Assembly (NCBI GenBank): GCA_004802725.1
Contig: SGPM01000231.1
Location: 1 to 44,282, forward strand
Source: Antrodiella citrinella
Lineage: Eukaryota; Basidiomycota; Agaricomycetes; Polyporales; Steccherinaceae
Length of the DNA stretch: 44,282 nucleotides
Direction of reading: 5' to 3'
This document shows, piece after piece, positions 19,223 through 31,751 of this stretch; the stretch's first letter is position 1; each line of letters begins with the position of its first letter. A program made the position numbers and the translations under genes. The notes under the pieces are model-generated. The model was not told the origin of the DNA. It ran no database searches and saw only the letters and a list, made by a program, of their open reading frames with translations.

Positions 19223-20839
19223 TCAAGCTACCTCGATGTTTTCGGGGTTAACTTTTCCGTCGGCGCTGTACGTAGAATCGGACGAGGCATGTCCACCAGT
19301 GATGTTGCCCGCCTTGTGTTCTTCGTGGGCCTTGTGTCCAGCGAAGAACTCCACGTTCGCGGCAGTGAGCACTTTACAAACGTTCCGTCAGATAGTTCAC
19401 TAAAGCGATCAACGACGGGAACACATACCTCTCGAGGAGTCGCGCAGGAAGACTTCGTAGAACAGGATGCCGCTCAACGTTGCGGGGATATTGGTGAGCG
19501 AAGATATGGCTGCGTAACTTCCTCCGCTGGCCCCGCGTCCCCAAAGTGTGAGCACGGCGAGACGACCACCGACATCGCGAGCGGCGTTGGCAGCGACTGT
19601 GGGGGTTTGATTATCAGCTCAAGTTGCAGATACGAAACAGGAATGGAGACGTACGTCCGATAGGCGAGTAACCCCAGATAGCCATGGCACTGTAGGAAGA
19701 AGGGTCAGTTTGAAAGCCGCACGCAAGATCTGTTCTGGTACTGACTATGTCATGCCAATGAGCCACGGTGCCGCGATTGGGCTGACCATGAAGTTCGTAG
19801 GGTCGAAGCAGCCCCAGATCGTTATTCCGATGACGAAATCCTGTTGGTATCAAGGAAAGGTCTAAGTGGATAGAAGATATCGAAACATGTCGTTGCACGT
19901 ACACAAACGAATTCGTTCAAGAAGACCTGTCCAAGCTTCGATCCTGGGAGCACGTACAGGGCAAATATGCCGGCGGGTCCGCTAGGTGTGAAGAGTACCG
20001 CGTCCAATTTGCCAGCCGCACTCAGCGCCGTAGATACAGTCTGCAAGTACAACCATGATATTGAGTTGAGGAACACCAACCGAACTGAACCAAACACATA
20101 CCGAGATCAAGTGCTCGTACTGTACGTAGACGACCAAGCAAGCGATGTAACCGCCCAAGATCTGTGCAATAATATACCTACAAGCGAAGATTAGGTTCAG
20201 CTGTTTGTGCAGCAGTGGACCCACAACGAGATACGACGAACCTGAGCGCCTTCAATGGCGGGAACTTCTTGGTGATAACGAAAGCAATCGTTACGGCAGG
20301 ATTGAAATGTCCTCCTGAAGTACCAGCGCAGAGCTGTGACGTGACTGTGTCAGGAGCGGCTGAGCTCCATGAGTACTGAAGGGACGTACCACTATAGCTA
20401 AGACGATGCCCATAGCATATGCCAATCCGATCTGGAAGATGGCTACGTATTCATGTTTGAGACGGACGCTCTACGTGAAACAGACATCTAATAACTCACA
20501 TGAGAGCGGCAGCTGCGCAAGGTTGCCAAGCACATATCCAGCCTGAGATCCCACGCCTGTGGACGAGAGTCAATAGTGTTTGATGGAATAGAGACAGCGG
20601 GGGGACGCACCAGCAAACACGTAGAGGAATACGCCGAACTACGTTGGGGGCAAACAGTTCAGTTCAGATAATGTGAGTGCAACCGAAAGCTCATTGATAC
20701 TCACAGCCTCCGCACAACATTCGACAAACCAATGGGCCTGACGGTGGCGGATCCTCTCCCAAGAGGACAGTAGTCGCGGTCGTGGAGCGACGTCTGCAAG
20801 ATGGGTGAAGCGCGGTTGAGGGAGGGGATGGGCCGCCAT
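19223..20839 (-). CDS. Aquaporin-family channel (MIP superfamily)
   Basis: Start MAAHPLPQPRF at 20839, then eight or more short exons. Conserved segments are FGVFLYVFAGVGSQAGY (helix 1), IGLAYAMGIVLAIV (helix 2), the first pore loop GTSGGHFNPAVTIAFVIT, LRYIIAQILGGYIACLVVY (helix 3), SGPAGIFALYVLP, VFLNEFV (helix 4) and DFVIGITIWG. The second pore loop reads AANAARDVGGRL, so the second NPA box is NAA with the Asn and the downstream Arg kept. A last helix follows (LSGILFYEVFLRD). The C-terminus is hydrophilic and His/Asp-rich (VEFFAGHKAHEEHKAG) and ends at TGA 19223-19225. It should move water or small solutes such as glycerol across a membrane; selectivity cannot be assigned. All splice junctions look usable. 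Confidence 0.85.
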
Positions 20840-21849
20840 TGCTGTGGGTTAGGGAATGCAAAGGTAAAGGGCGGGGTACATTCGTAGGATCCAACCAAGA
20901 CGCTATAAGTACTCTGAGCTCCTGCGAAGTATACAGCGAGGCACTGTGGGTAAGGTTCCTTGGCCTAGATCAGCGCCATTATCACCGGGCGAGGGAACTA
21001 TGACCCCTGGATCAGGTCAAAAGGTCACGGATACCCACATGTGGTTGGAGATTATGCTTGGGAGTTTACATTTGTTCGAAGACAAACAGGCGCTTTTACT
21101 GCCAGTGTGCAGCAACAAACCATATCTTTGAAGCCGACCTTACACGTCTTGCGAATAATGACTCCCATCTGGAAGCGGGGCCTTGCTTTTGATACCGCCT
21201 GTGCACTGGCGTATGTGTGAACACCGTCGCGTCTTGATCTTCCCAACAAGAAAGTTATCCGACAACTACTGCTGTAGACACATTCGGCGCAGCCGCTGGT
21301 TCAGCGCCTTTCTCGGACTAGGATTTGAAGGAGAAGCTCACCCGCTAGGCACAGTTTTCTGTGGCGTTTTTGACAAGGTTGGACGATGACATTTGTTTGT
21401 TGGCATGACATAGACAGCCTGAAAGAATCTAGTGTTACTCAGAGCTTGTGGACATATTTGCCGCAAGTGGCTCAAGTCGTGATCAGCTGAGGACGATGTG
21501 GCATCTTGGGGCATCAAGGGCTGGAGCTAAATCCGTTTGGCGTTCACGTCAGACGATGGAACATTTTTGATCATTCAGATACATTGTAGACAAGACAGTG
21601 AGAAGTGCTATGAGACTCACCATAATCTCGGTGAGACCTCTGAACTTCGAAGAAGACAAAGGCAGGTTAGTATGCCGGCGCCAAATTCCGCTAATATCCA
21701 GCTCGGCATTCCCCGTGAGCCGATCACGAACGAACATCCAGACTGATGCCTCCAGGATCGAACGACTCGGAGACGGTGTTGCATGTGCTCGTCACCGAAT
21801 CGAAATAATGTCATAGGATCCTTCAGAGCTAGCAATCAACAGTATGCTT
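20840..21849. other. Intergenic upstream of the aquaporin gene
   Basis: No supported gene. Minus-strand scraps at 21549-21835 (DISGIWRRHTNLPLSSSKF) may be outlying pieces of the decayed gene that follows. Confidence 0.4.
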
Positions 21850-24170
21850 TACGCATCGATACTTGCGAAATACTGCCCTGGATGAAGCAGGGATAACAAC
21901 GCGACCATGTTCGGTGTCACAACGCCCGCCGAGACATCGATGGGTGCAGTCTGAAAGAGAAACATAAGGCAGAACTTGACTCAGGAATCAGGGCAAAAGA
22001 TATCCAGATTACCGAAAAACAATCCAAAAAGGGAATGATCACAGGGGAGTTGACGAGAAGTCGTTCTTGTCAGTGGTCGGCGAACTTTACGAGCGTCACT
22101 AATAATGTGGATTAGCGTCTTGTGATGCGAGTAATTGGTATTCCAAATGTGCCAGATACACCTTGTGAGCCAGGTGAGCGAATAACCATCATCATTAGTA
22201 GTGCGCACACGAGCAAAGGTTCCGTGAGGCACAGTCTTGAAGTACAATATGCATTTCTAAGAGACCGGATCTACAGCCCGGACACCATACATCCGGAACT
22301 CACGGAATCAGCTGCACATCCTACATTATCCCAATAGCAACAGCCATGCAGATAGTCACTCTCTGGGTTAGACCGCAGTGGAGAGGGGTAAGAGTCAATA
22401 GCCAAGAGCCGAAAGAAAAATGGAGCCGGATGTCTGACCTCCGAGTGTCTCTACCCAGGGTTAGAAGGATCAGAGTAAGGGTGAGCTGCGGTTCAGATGT
22501 TTTATTTCTCCGACTGTGACCTCAGAACAGAGAGCGCAGGGAAGACCAGAGAGAACACGGGTTGTCTGATCTTGTAGGTGAGAAACGAGTGGTGTGGAAG
22601 AATGACTTCAGACGTTCCACTAACCTTACGAGTATAGATGGTCTCAGACCGACGCAGCGTATCCTTGATACTGTTCAACCGAGACATCCAAAACATGACG
22701 ATGTCCTATAACCCCAGACAGTTCAGGACTGCTCGATATTGCAAGTTAGTAGGTAACTCACTCAGATTGATGTATGCGAAACCGCAAACCTACATACCAC
22801 GACCGAAAGATCGTACCTATATGCGATGATTGACATGCTGTCGGGACGTGCATCAACGACAGAACTCTCCAAGTGCGAGCAGAAGAAGAACGAGACGGGA
22901 CAGTACCTGTCACACAACCGAACTCAATCCACCAGAATCCACCGCCGATGCCATTCGAAGCAATCCGATGATAGCCGTTTCTCCGTCCCCATCAGTAAAT
23001 TCCATGATCTGCGGACTCGTTTTTTTTTGCAAGATTGGCATTCGAGAGGCACAGAACTTGCACAGAACGGTTTCTTGAATCTTGAACGCGTCGTGCTGTT
23101 TGATCATACGGTTAATTTAAAAGTCACCATACAGAAACCAGTTGAATGGAGTACGCACTTCAGACATACGATCACCCTAACCGACGGAGCCACTAAGAAC
23201 GCCGGGAAGGTTAGAAAAAGTACGGAGAGAAGCATAGAGAAGCATGAAACATACGTAGTGTATCGGCCAGGTCAGCCGCGACAAGTGCCAGGAAGTGATT
23301 GTTGGTATCAGTGTCCTTCAAGTCGTGGGACGGTATCCGAACCCTGGGGTCAGCGAAGAGGAGATATGTTGCCCTGAAGAAAAAAGATGAGCATAGTACG
23401 CATCAAGACATTGACATAATCAGACTCACTTGAAGTTAAAGCTCGGAGACTCCCAGTAGTATGCCCAACAGAATCCCCCCGACCGACCGCCCACTCTGGA
23501 TCTGCAAGACGAGGCACGACTGGGCTCGTACTTTGTGAGATACGCTTTTGACGAGTATCGAGTCTGACGACTGGACGTCGTTAACCGTCAACGCCAAGAG
23601 AATGTATCTGCAGTGAGAAGACTACGAAGACTACGAAGACTAGAGCAGGCGTACTCTTGCGACTGTATGCAAGAGATGGCGGAAAGGATGGTGGTTAGGA
23701 AGTGATCGCTCCTCATCAAATGAGCGATCGAATCTCGCGGGCTGCGCGCGCGCATCGGTATGACGATACGTGTGCGTATAGAGAGCTCATCTTTGCTAGA
23801 CACCTCATACTGTTGTTCCACGAGTCTATTCGCGTATGTTCGGGTCTCAACGTCAATGTCATGGTTATTGAGAGAGGGAACCTGGCACAAGACTCAGCGC
23901 ATAATCAGAACCCAAGTTGTCAAATAACTTACTATGTGCGATCAACACAGTGGAACATGAACATCTACAGGTGAGCAAGCTGGTCTTTGGCACTGTTGGC
24001 TGAGTATACGCGTACTGAAGTCAATGCGCTTCAAGCTTCGGGCCTGTTTGCGACGAAAATGCCTGAGAACGCCACGAGAACTCGCGAGGACATCAATGAT
24101 TATAACCAACACATACCGCGTTCAAGACAATCCCTCCGTCAAACCATCCTAGGACTGAACGTTCTCGTAC
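21850..24170 (-). pseudogene. Fragments of a probable decayed multi-exon membrane-protein gene
   Basis: Scattered minus-strand islands look coding and are bounded by splice-like sites, but they do not join into one frame. Near 24130: LGWFDGGIVLNA. At 23430-23470 spliced to 23256-23376: FCWAYYWESPSFNFKATYL, then LLFADPRVRIPSHDLKDTD and NHFLALVAADLADTL. Near 22906-22970: SNGIGGGFWWIEFGCVTG, preceded by an in-frame stop. Near 21860-21960: TAPIDVSAGVVTPNMVALLS and LLHPGQYFASID. Hydrophobic aromatic content suggests a membrane protein, but I could not place the family. The stops and frame changes argue for decay, though a gene with very small exons and poor sequence quality is not excluded. Confidence 0.35.
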
Positions 24171-25475
24171 TTCTTCTCTCAAGCAAGCTTATAATAGCAT
24201 CCGACCACGAGCGGCGAAAGGGTAAAGTACGAGTGGAAGTCGTATCACTTGAAAGATTACAGCATTTTCAGGGCTCAAGTCCAACACAGGAGGCGTAACG
24301 GCAAAGAAGAGAGTCTGTACAATGCCGAGTTGAAGTAAGAAGGACTGACACGTGGCCGGGACACTCACATATGCAGAAGAAGACCGATTGCAGGGTATTT
24401 ATGCACGAGCCTGCGGCATAGTGAGTGGGCCATGAGCTGGTCTGGGAAGTTTGGCAGGCTGTCCACTTGATTCAACGACTCAATCGCGATCATATTTCCT
24501 CCGGTATACGACATGCAGACTCGCCCACTGGTGGACTATGTATGTAGCACGATTTCTTGAGGCGAGTGAACCCGGTTGCGATAATATATCGGCAACTGAT
24601 CTGAAACAGCACAATGCGGGGAACGGAAGACTGTGAGGCAGAGATATGCCTGGAAGGTCAAGGAAAGCCGGTATTAGCGGGATAATCTTGGTAAGAGAAC
24701 TGTGTCCGTACTGTGTCCGCTTTCCCACTGTGTGGCCACTCTAAGAAGTACGAAGGCCGCCACACGAGGCTTTCAGCTTCATAGCATCAGCAGATGACCA
24801 TAGGGATGCGTTCGGCGTCATCTGCGAAGACCGTCGCGCGTTTGTGCAAATGCACTGTCAACCCACGCCACGAATACAGTACATACCACTTGACCGTCAA
24901 CAGAGACATCTAACGAGCCTCATACTGTCCGCCACCACTCGCGATTTGCAGGAAACGTTGCGTACAGCCCAGTCGCGTTCCATCGCGCGAACTGGTGATG
25001 CAGATGTCTTGGCAGGAAAGAATTGGCCGTGTGGGTACAAACAAGCTTAAGCCGCGTTTGAGCTTTGTGCGGAGCTCATCGCGGCTCTCGGAAAGGAGAT
25101 ATAACAAGGGGCTTGGAAGGATCCTGTGTTCACGATAACAACAGTGTTTTTTATGAACAGTGTCGTCCTTGTAAATATTAGACATTTCCTGACAGGTACC
25201 CCCGGAAATAAAAAAATAAGAGGTATGAAATTGGGCCCCGACATGCTGTGATTGGCTGTACGTGCAGTGGAAATCAAAGTCCGCATGGGGTACGTCGATC
25301 AAATTGGGAGGTTAGAGAAAGATTCGGCAGCGTTATATTACCTGAACATAGTCCTCGTCGTTCCTTCGTTCCCCTCCAACTCCCTGCTGCTCTATACCCT
25401 GGTCCTCACCGACCCATCCCGCCCCCCGCCCCACGTCGCGTACACCCATCACGTCCCCGCCCTGGCATCCCGACA
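24171..25475. other. Intergenic, promoter and 5' UTR of the GT61 gene
   Basis: No supported gene. The last 100 bp before 25476 is C-rich and open in frame with the gene but lacks a start, consistent with 5' UTR. GCGTTATATTACC near 25330 could be a weak TATA-like element. Confidence 0.4.
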
Positions 25476-27402
25476 ATGGGAAAACTCGCCTTTGCACGCG
25501 CTCGAACACTTCGGGATGTCGTCCTCATCCTCGTAGGCGCAACATGCATGCACTTGGCCTCCAATTTCCTCGGATTCCTCCCAGAACAATTCACCGGAGA
25601 CATCATCGTCAGCACACACATTAACCAGCACGGAGATCCAATGCAGGCTCTTGATGAGCATCCCCTGGTCGCCGCTAGACCTCCCGCGGTCAAAATCCCA
25701 AAACTGAACCCGGACGCGCCTCCGAAGCAGCACGCTGTTCAGCCACTCACCTTTCCCTCCTCAGCCGACCTCTCCTTCTACCTGCCAGAAACAACCATCG
25801 ACGCTCATGCACCCGGCTGGACCGTCTTCCGGAATCTGTACATGTCCAACGGGACTTTATTCATTGTGTCATCGCAGCCACCATCCTCCTTCCCACACAT
25901 CAACCTTATCACATCAACCGGTCTGGCAGCTCTGAACACGCCCGAGAACATCGCAGCACGTATACCCACCGCTGAGGACATGGACTTCATTACTCCTCAA
26001 CAGGCACTTGATCGGTGGGGTCCTGTCCAACCCCAGACCCGTAACCGCGTATGGACTGTCGCGGGAAACACTTGGTTGATCAACGATCCTTCCCAGTTCC
26101 TCGACCACTACTACCACTTCTGCGCAGAGTTGCTAGTGGGTGCATGGGCCTTCTGGTCCGGTGCTCACGACGCGGGAATCGACTCTTCGTCGCCGGATGT
26201 CACTACCGCTCCTCCTGTCCACCGAGCTATCTTTGCTCACGCCGAAGCCTCAGGATGGAGAGACAGACCTGGTTTCAATTCATGGTTCTTCCGTGCGGCA
26301 TTTCCCTCGCTTTCAGTGGAAGTCCAGCAAGACTGGCAAGACCGCATCGCTTCGACCGCCGCTCCCGGGAAATTGTCCCGTGCCTGGCACTTTGAGAGGG
26401 TCCTCTTCGCAGATCGGTCGGCGGCGTTCCGAGGAGAGGTGTGTGGTGCAGTCAATCAGCGAACAGCTGCAGAGGCCTACCACCACATGCAGCGTGCTGG
26501 AAACTTGACAAAGTGGTGGTGGGAGCCTGTCAGGAGGTCCGTTCTTCGTTTCGGTGGTGTCACCGACAAGGACCTGGATATTCCCGTACTTGCGGAGGCG
26601 GAGGCGATGTCTCGAGTGGCTCCGAAACCAGGAGATGTAGCGGTGAATGGACAGCGGAGGCAGAAGGTGGTTGTGACGTATATCAGTCGACAAGGTGCAC
26701 GCCGTCATTTGATTGATGAAGACCATGCTGCATTGGTGGTTGCGCTGGACGAGATGTGTGCGCTGGGAGGTTGGGAGCTCAATGTCGTGCAAGCAGAGAA
26801 GTTGAGCAAGGAGGAGCAAGTGACTTTGATGGCTCGTACAACTGTGAGTTCGATCGTACGATCTACCCTGTGGCTTGGCTGATCGACATGACACCTAGAT
26901 TCTACTCGGCGTGCATGGCAATGGCTTGACAGTAAGTCTATTCCCAAATGAACGAAGGGATCTGCACACCTCAATCACTGACGCAACTTCTCGTCACAGC
27001 ATCTGATCCTCCTACCGCCGACGCCCATAAGCACTGTCATCGAGATTTTCTATCCGGGAGGGTTTGCGCACGACTACGAATGGACAACACGGGCGATGGG
27101 CATGAAGCACTTTGCAGTCCGTAACGACACGTACGTCCCTCTTTATATATACTTTCTCTACCGCATGTTATTGAGGCGCTGACGCCGCCGCCGCCTCTCC
27201 CTTCCTTGCTTCTTTTCTTCACAGATGGGCTTCGCATCCCCGCACACCGGTCGTCGCTTATCCGGAAGGGTTCCAAGGGACCCAGATCCCGGTGCACGCG
27301 CCGACGATCGTGAAGATCATCGAGGATCGCGTTGCTGGCAAGTTGCCCAACTCAGAATTTTTGGCACGCGTCGAGCGGATGCCGCCGGACGCGAGGCCAT
27401 AG
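25476..27402 (+). CDS. Glycosyltransferase family 61 (DUF563-type), type II membrane protein
   Basis: Four exons (25476-26843, 26899-26931, 27000-27130, 27225-27402) join in frame to 569 residues. Residues 14-35 (DVVLILVGATCMHLASNFLG) form one signal anchor, giving a Golgi/ER type II topology. Family landmarks: WLINDPSQFLDHYYHFCAEL (the N..H.Y/F pocket), VVTYISRQGARRHL, GGWELNVVQAEKLSKEEQV, and the HGNGLTH motif split by introns 2 and 3. The C-terminal part has STVIEIFYPGGF and DYEWTTRAMG, as usual for GT61. GT61 enzymes transfer xylose, arabinose or GlcNAc to glycans or proteins; the donor cannot be told here. The 33-nt exon 2 encodes only ILLGVHGNGLT. The start was chosen because the anchor follows it directly. 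Convergent with the regulator gene downstream. Confidence 0.88.
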
Positions 27403-28878
27403 GCCATTTGTCTGCTTCTCTTGGCTCTATACCTCCTTTCACGACCTTGCATATTCTTGTGTCTTTAGACTCTTATTTCTTGTAGTACACTGCACGCCCT
27501 ATAGGACTCTACTCCCTCCAAACGGACCATCGAAAGAAAAGACTTTTTTCGTTTCTTTTCGGACTAACTTAAAACCCCTTTATGCTCATGCTGAATGCCT
27601 TCACGTTCCTTCTCTTCCTCTCGACAACTCAAAAATCTCCTCGTTGTCTTCTTCCCTTCCATCTCCTCTTCGTCGACGTCGTCTCTCCTAGGATTCAGGG
27701 CATGCTTGGGTAACCTTTCTCTTTTTCGTGTGAACTACTTGCTGTCATCAACCCATTGGATCATCTCTTCCACTCTTCACTTCATTCCTTCTGGTATTCT
27801 GCTAAATATTTGCCATTAACTTTATTCTTCACGGAGGCGGGGAGGCAGTTCTCCTGTATCACGAGCAGAGATGCGTTTTCGTGTGTGTATTCTTCATTGC
27901 GTACTTCCTTTCGTGACATTTTTTGTTGACTTGACTTCTGACTCGGTAGCGATCCCAGGAATTCCGTCTTACCGTGTACTGTATGCCATACCACTAGCCT
28001 CAGTCTCTGTCTCTTACACGAAACACTTCTCGGCAGCACTCCTTGTTACTTCTGGCGAGCGTATGAAGAACTCATTGATCGGTCTAGATAGGCAGGGGAT
28101 GCACGTTTCATTCCGCCTCGCCACCGTGACCAGCGTGATCATGTCAAGGCCGTGACCTCTCCGATACCTGCTGCTTGGACGGAACTTCTCGGTCAATGGA
28201 GCATCCAGGACACTCGAGGCTTCTTCGAAGGTCGGACAAAGATCCCCACACACAAGCAAGCCTCCTGCCCCATCCTCAACTCCATTCGTTCGTTGGTGGG
28301 AACTGTAACTCTATTCTATTTCTATGAATGAACGTTGAACGCAAACCCTAGTCCCTGCTTGTCCGGATATCTGATACAATGTACAATGAACTCGTTGACG
28401 TTCCGCCGGTCGGTTAGACACCAAGGTATCCTGAATCGGAACGCTCTTTGGGCTTCGTCAGGGTAAGTGGCTCAAGCGGAATTGCTGGGCGGATTAAGGA
28501 AAGACCAAGGGAGTTACAGAAGACGATGGACTAAAATCGCGATGCCAGTGCGAGCAACTCTATTAGAGTGTGAAAGCTAAGGATGGATAGATTATACATG
28601 AAAGGATATAGTATAAAAAACGCGAATAATACGGAACCGAAACCAAGACGAAGATACAGGAAGAGATGACGTTTCCCGAGAGTGTGAGGAATGGTAAAGA
28701 GATGATAGTTGAATACAGCGAGTGACAAGCCAAGTAATACAGCGACCGATAACCTTCCAACCCTAACAATGAGGAATCCAAACCCAAACTAGACAGGCAA
28801 ATAAACAAACATCTACCGACCAACGCTGGTCGCGATCGGAGGCTGGAGCCACAATGAGCGAGCGCAGACTCCCAGAGT
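27403..28878. other. 3' UTRs of the convergent GT61 and regulator genes
   Basis: No supported gene. T/C-rich tracts on the plus strand and an open but compositionally odd minus-strand stretch at 28563-28901 look like untranslated sequence. About 1.5 kb separates the two stop codons. Confidence 0.45.
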
Positions 28879-31751
28879 CTACCGCTTCTCAAAGAACCCA
28901 ATCAACCCCTCCGACTGATCAGGCGCGCCCACATCTGACTGCCAACTATCCATCCTAATCTTCATCAGCTCATCCCAGAACAATGTCGGCCCCTCCTCGC
29001 CCCTCCTCAAGAACGTCCTGATATTCTTGAACCACTCCTTCATCAGCCCAAACTTCGCGTCCTCCGAAAGACTCCACGCGGGGTTGTCCGTCGCGAACGG
29101 CGGCAAGTTCTCCTGGTACGCCAAGAGCAGCACCTGCCCGATCCAGTAGAACGGTAACCCGTCGTGGAAGAACACGGGTTCCTGCCCCTTGGAGATCTTC
29201 GGCGTGTCCGGGCTCTGCAGCCAGCTCTGCAGCCAGTTGTGCAAAGTGTACTGGATGGTGGGGTGCACGCGGTTGCTCGTGTACTCGCCGCCGCGCGAGT
29301 GCGGGTGGTGGTTGATCCTGTCGAGGCATTCTTCGAAGAGCTTGCGCAGGACACCGTGGATGAGCACGAATTGCGAGAAGGGGTTCAGGATGAGCGCGGG
29401 TTGGGTCCGGCTGCGGACTTCTGCGAGCCGGGCGAGGCAGTTTTGCAAGGGGGCGCCACCGCGCAGACGTTCTTCTGGCGTGCAGCCTGGGACATCCCTC
29501 GTCACCTCCATGAGCCACTCGTGTGATGTCGCAGAGGCCCAGAGGACGTCGTCGCATGGTAGATGGAGGTTGAACTCTGTGCGGTAGAAAGTGGGCGGGA
29601 GGGTGTAATAGATCGTATGACAGCAGTCGTGCAGATATGTCAAAGTCAATGCTCTAGATGGGTGACGCGTGAGTCAAACGCATGCATGATTCGTTGCGAA
29701 TGTGCTCACCTTTTCGTGGTTTCATAGCAGACCCAATCTCGCCATGTCTGCTGAACGAGGGACGGATTATTCAGAATAGGCCGTGACCAATTGGCATTAT
29801 TGTGCAGCAGCCCACTCTGACGAATCATCTGATATCACAAGTACGTCAGTACCAAAAGCAACATCGGAAAAAGACCGAACGTACCATGACCAACATAGCA
29901 TGGTAGATATTCGACTGTGACCGCTGCTCTGCCCTCTCATGGAACAATCCAATCGTCTGCAACAAGCACACCGCGATAATCAAATGTATCTGATCTTCCA
30001 AGATCGTCGGTTTCCGTGCCTATGAATACCCACGTCAGCGCATAAGGCACGGAGCATTCGTTATGGCAAGGAATGGACTCACAAAAGCCGCCATAATCTC
30101 ATCCCGCGTATTCGCGAGCGTCTGGGTGATGAAATTCGAAGCAGTGGGCGTCTTGACGTAGAGTGCGCCGCAAGCTTGCATGGCTGCGATGAGGATGGTC
30201 GGCTTGTTCGTGATGTTGAACGTCGCCGCGTGGACGATCGGCATCTGCTCCAGGAACTTCGTGAAGAACAGATGCACTAGAAACAATGTGAGTAAGCAGG
30301 ATACGCATGATCAAGGAGGAAGGCGACTTACGATAGTATTCTAGCTCTGATGGTAGCGGGGCGAGAATGTGCACAGGTGGTGGATTCAGCTGCACTGAGT
30401 AAGCACCTTCTTCAGCCGGAGCAGTAGTGACACCGCCAGGAGTAATATTCGGATATGCATCCACAGCATACGGGTTGATCGCAGCCATGAACGGCTGCTC
30501 CTCTGTGTCACGAATTGGGAAAGGAAACTCAGGATTTGGGAAGTTCAGTACCGACGATGATGCTGGATGTTGCGAAGGAACGATATGCTGAGGCGTCAGA
30601 AGCTCGGTACCGCTATATGATGGTTGCTGCTCTTCGGCGAACGAATTCGTGAAGAACTTGTCGAACATCTCATTCGAGAAGAGAGCATTCAGGTGATTTT
30701 GGACATCAAGTGCCTCTTGTGCAAAGGTGGACCGTGACCCACCCGCGGTTGCACCCATGGATGTTGACGAATAGAATGATGAACCATATGAGGATTGAAC
30801 ACTGTCATCGAAAGACAGCGGCGGAGAAGACGTGGACGTGCCAACGGGGGTCGAGTTGCCTGGAAACGTATTGTAGACTGTCTCCGGTGAGCTCGAGGAA
30901 GATTCTGAAACACAAAGCATAGGGAAGGTGACGTCTAGCTGATCGCTGTCAGGATGGCGCACTTCAGACAAGCTCCCAGGGCTGCCTGATGTAGGATTGG
31001 AGCCGTCAAGGGTAGAGCGAACGTTGGAGGATGATCGACGAGCGATTTTGGCGGAGGACAGGTTGGGGGACCTGTAGACACATTCGCGACCGCGACTCTG
31101 GCACTTGGTACAGGGCTGTCTCTGGTCGCATTTGATCTTGGAGTCGGCGCAGGCCTGACACGACTTGCGTCGCGATCGGTGGGCATTGCTACTATCAAGA
31201 AAGTATGAGCTGCACGGCTCCTGACAATGATGGCAAGAGACAAAGGAGACGCGACCTAGGGACTGGTTGGAGAAGGGACAGACAGAAGGGAGAAATAGCG
31301 CGTGTAGGAGAGACTCACGAGTCGCCGCAATTGCGTTTGTGCCGAGCCAGTAGGTCACTACGCGTGAACTGTGACTGGCACCTCTGTGAATAGGGACGTC
31401 GTGAGCAAGCAGTCGGAGAAATGAATGGCGTGGACGTACATCGCATACGTGAAGGCGTTCGTTGCTGTCTGGAAGGGGAAAGGTGCGCGGATGAGGAGGT
31501 GGATGAGGAGGCAAGACAATGATAGGCTACTGACGGGTACGGAGATGCCTGTTCAGATGTGTTGTACGAGTGAACTTGGCAGGACATAGCGGGCAGAGCT
31601 TCGTCTGTGGCAGCGAGGGTACGTTGCCGGCATGAGAGCGCATGCGCGAGACGTTGCCGTCCTTGGTGTACTCGATCATGTCGTCGGTGGATTGCTGAGG
31701 AGGGGTATGTTCCGGGGGCGAAACGGAGGAGACCTCATCATCGCGAGGCAT
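28879..31751 (-). CDS. Transcription factor with two C2H2 fingers and a Zn2Cys6 cluster
   Basis: Start MPRDDEVSSVSPPEH at 31751. Finger 1: CPLCPAKFTRTTHLNRHLRTH (C53, C56, H69, H73), with its last His supplied by exon 2. Finger 2: CDRCQSQFTRSDLLARHKR followed by NC, a C2HC-like variant, split after CD by an intron. A binuclear cluster follows directly (CQACADSKIKC, then CTKCQSRGREC; spacing 2-6-5-2-6). A long Ser/Thr-rich linker leads to a fungal_trans-type regulatory region: VHLFFTKFLEQMPIVHAATF, CHTIYYTLPPTFYRTEF, CDDVLWASATSHEW, LPFYWIGQVLLLAYQENLPP. The stop is at 28879. At least eight exons. The C2H2 plus Zn2Cys6 layout occurs in some fungal regulators of carbon or nitrogen use. Nuclear; target genes unknown. 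The adjacent GH79 gene upstream is a possible but unproven target. Confidence 0.88.

Noticed and set aside
22826..23377. 183-residue plus-strand open frame
   Set aside because: Opposite the better-supported minus-strand islands, with no domain, and it crosses their splice-like sites.
23620..23650. GAAGACTAC-type triple repeat as a possible CRISPR or satellite
   Set aside because: Only three 9-nt units, too short for an array and in a eukaryotic context.
28970..29557. 195-residue Arg/Pro-rich minus-strand frame
   Set aside because: Alternative frame of the last exon of the transcription factor, whose own frame carries the conserved regulatory region.
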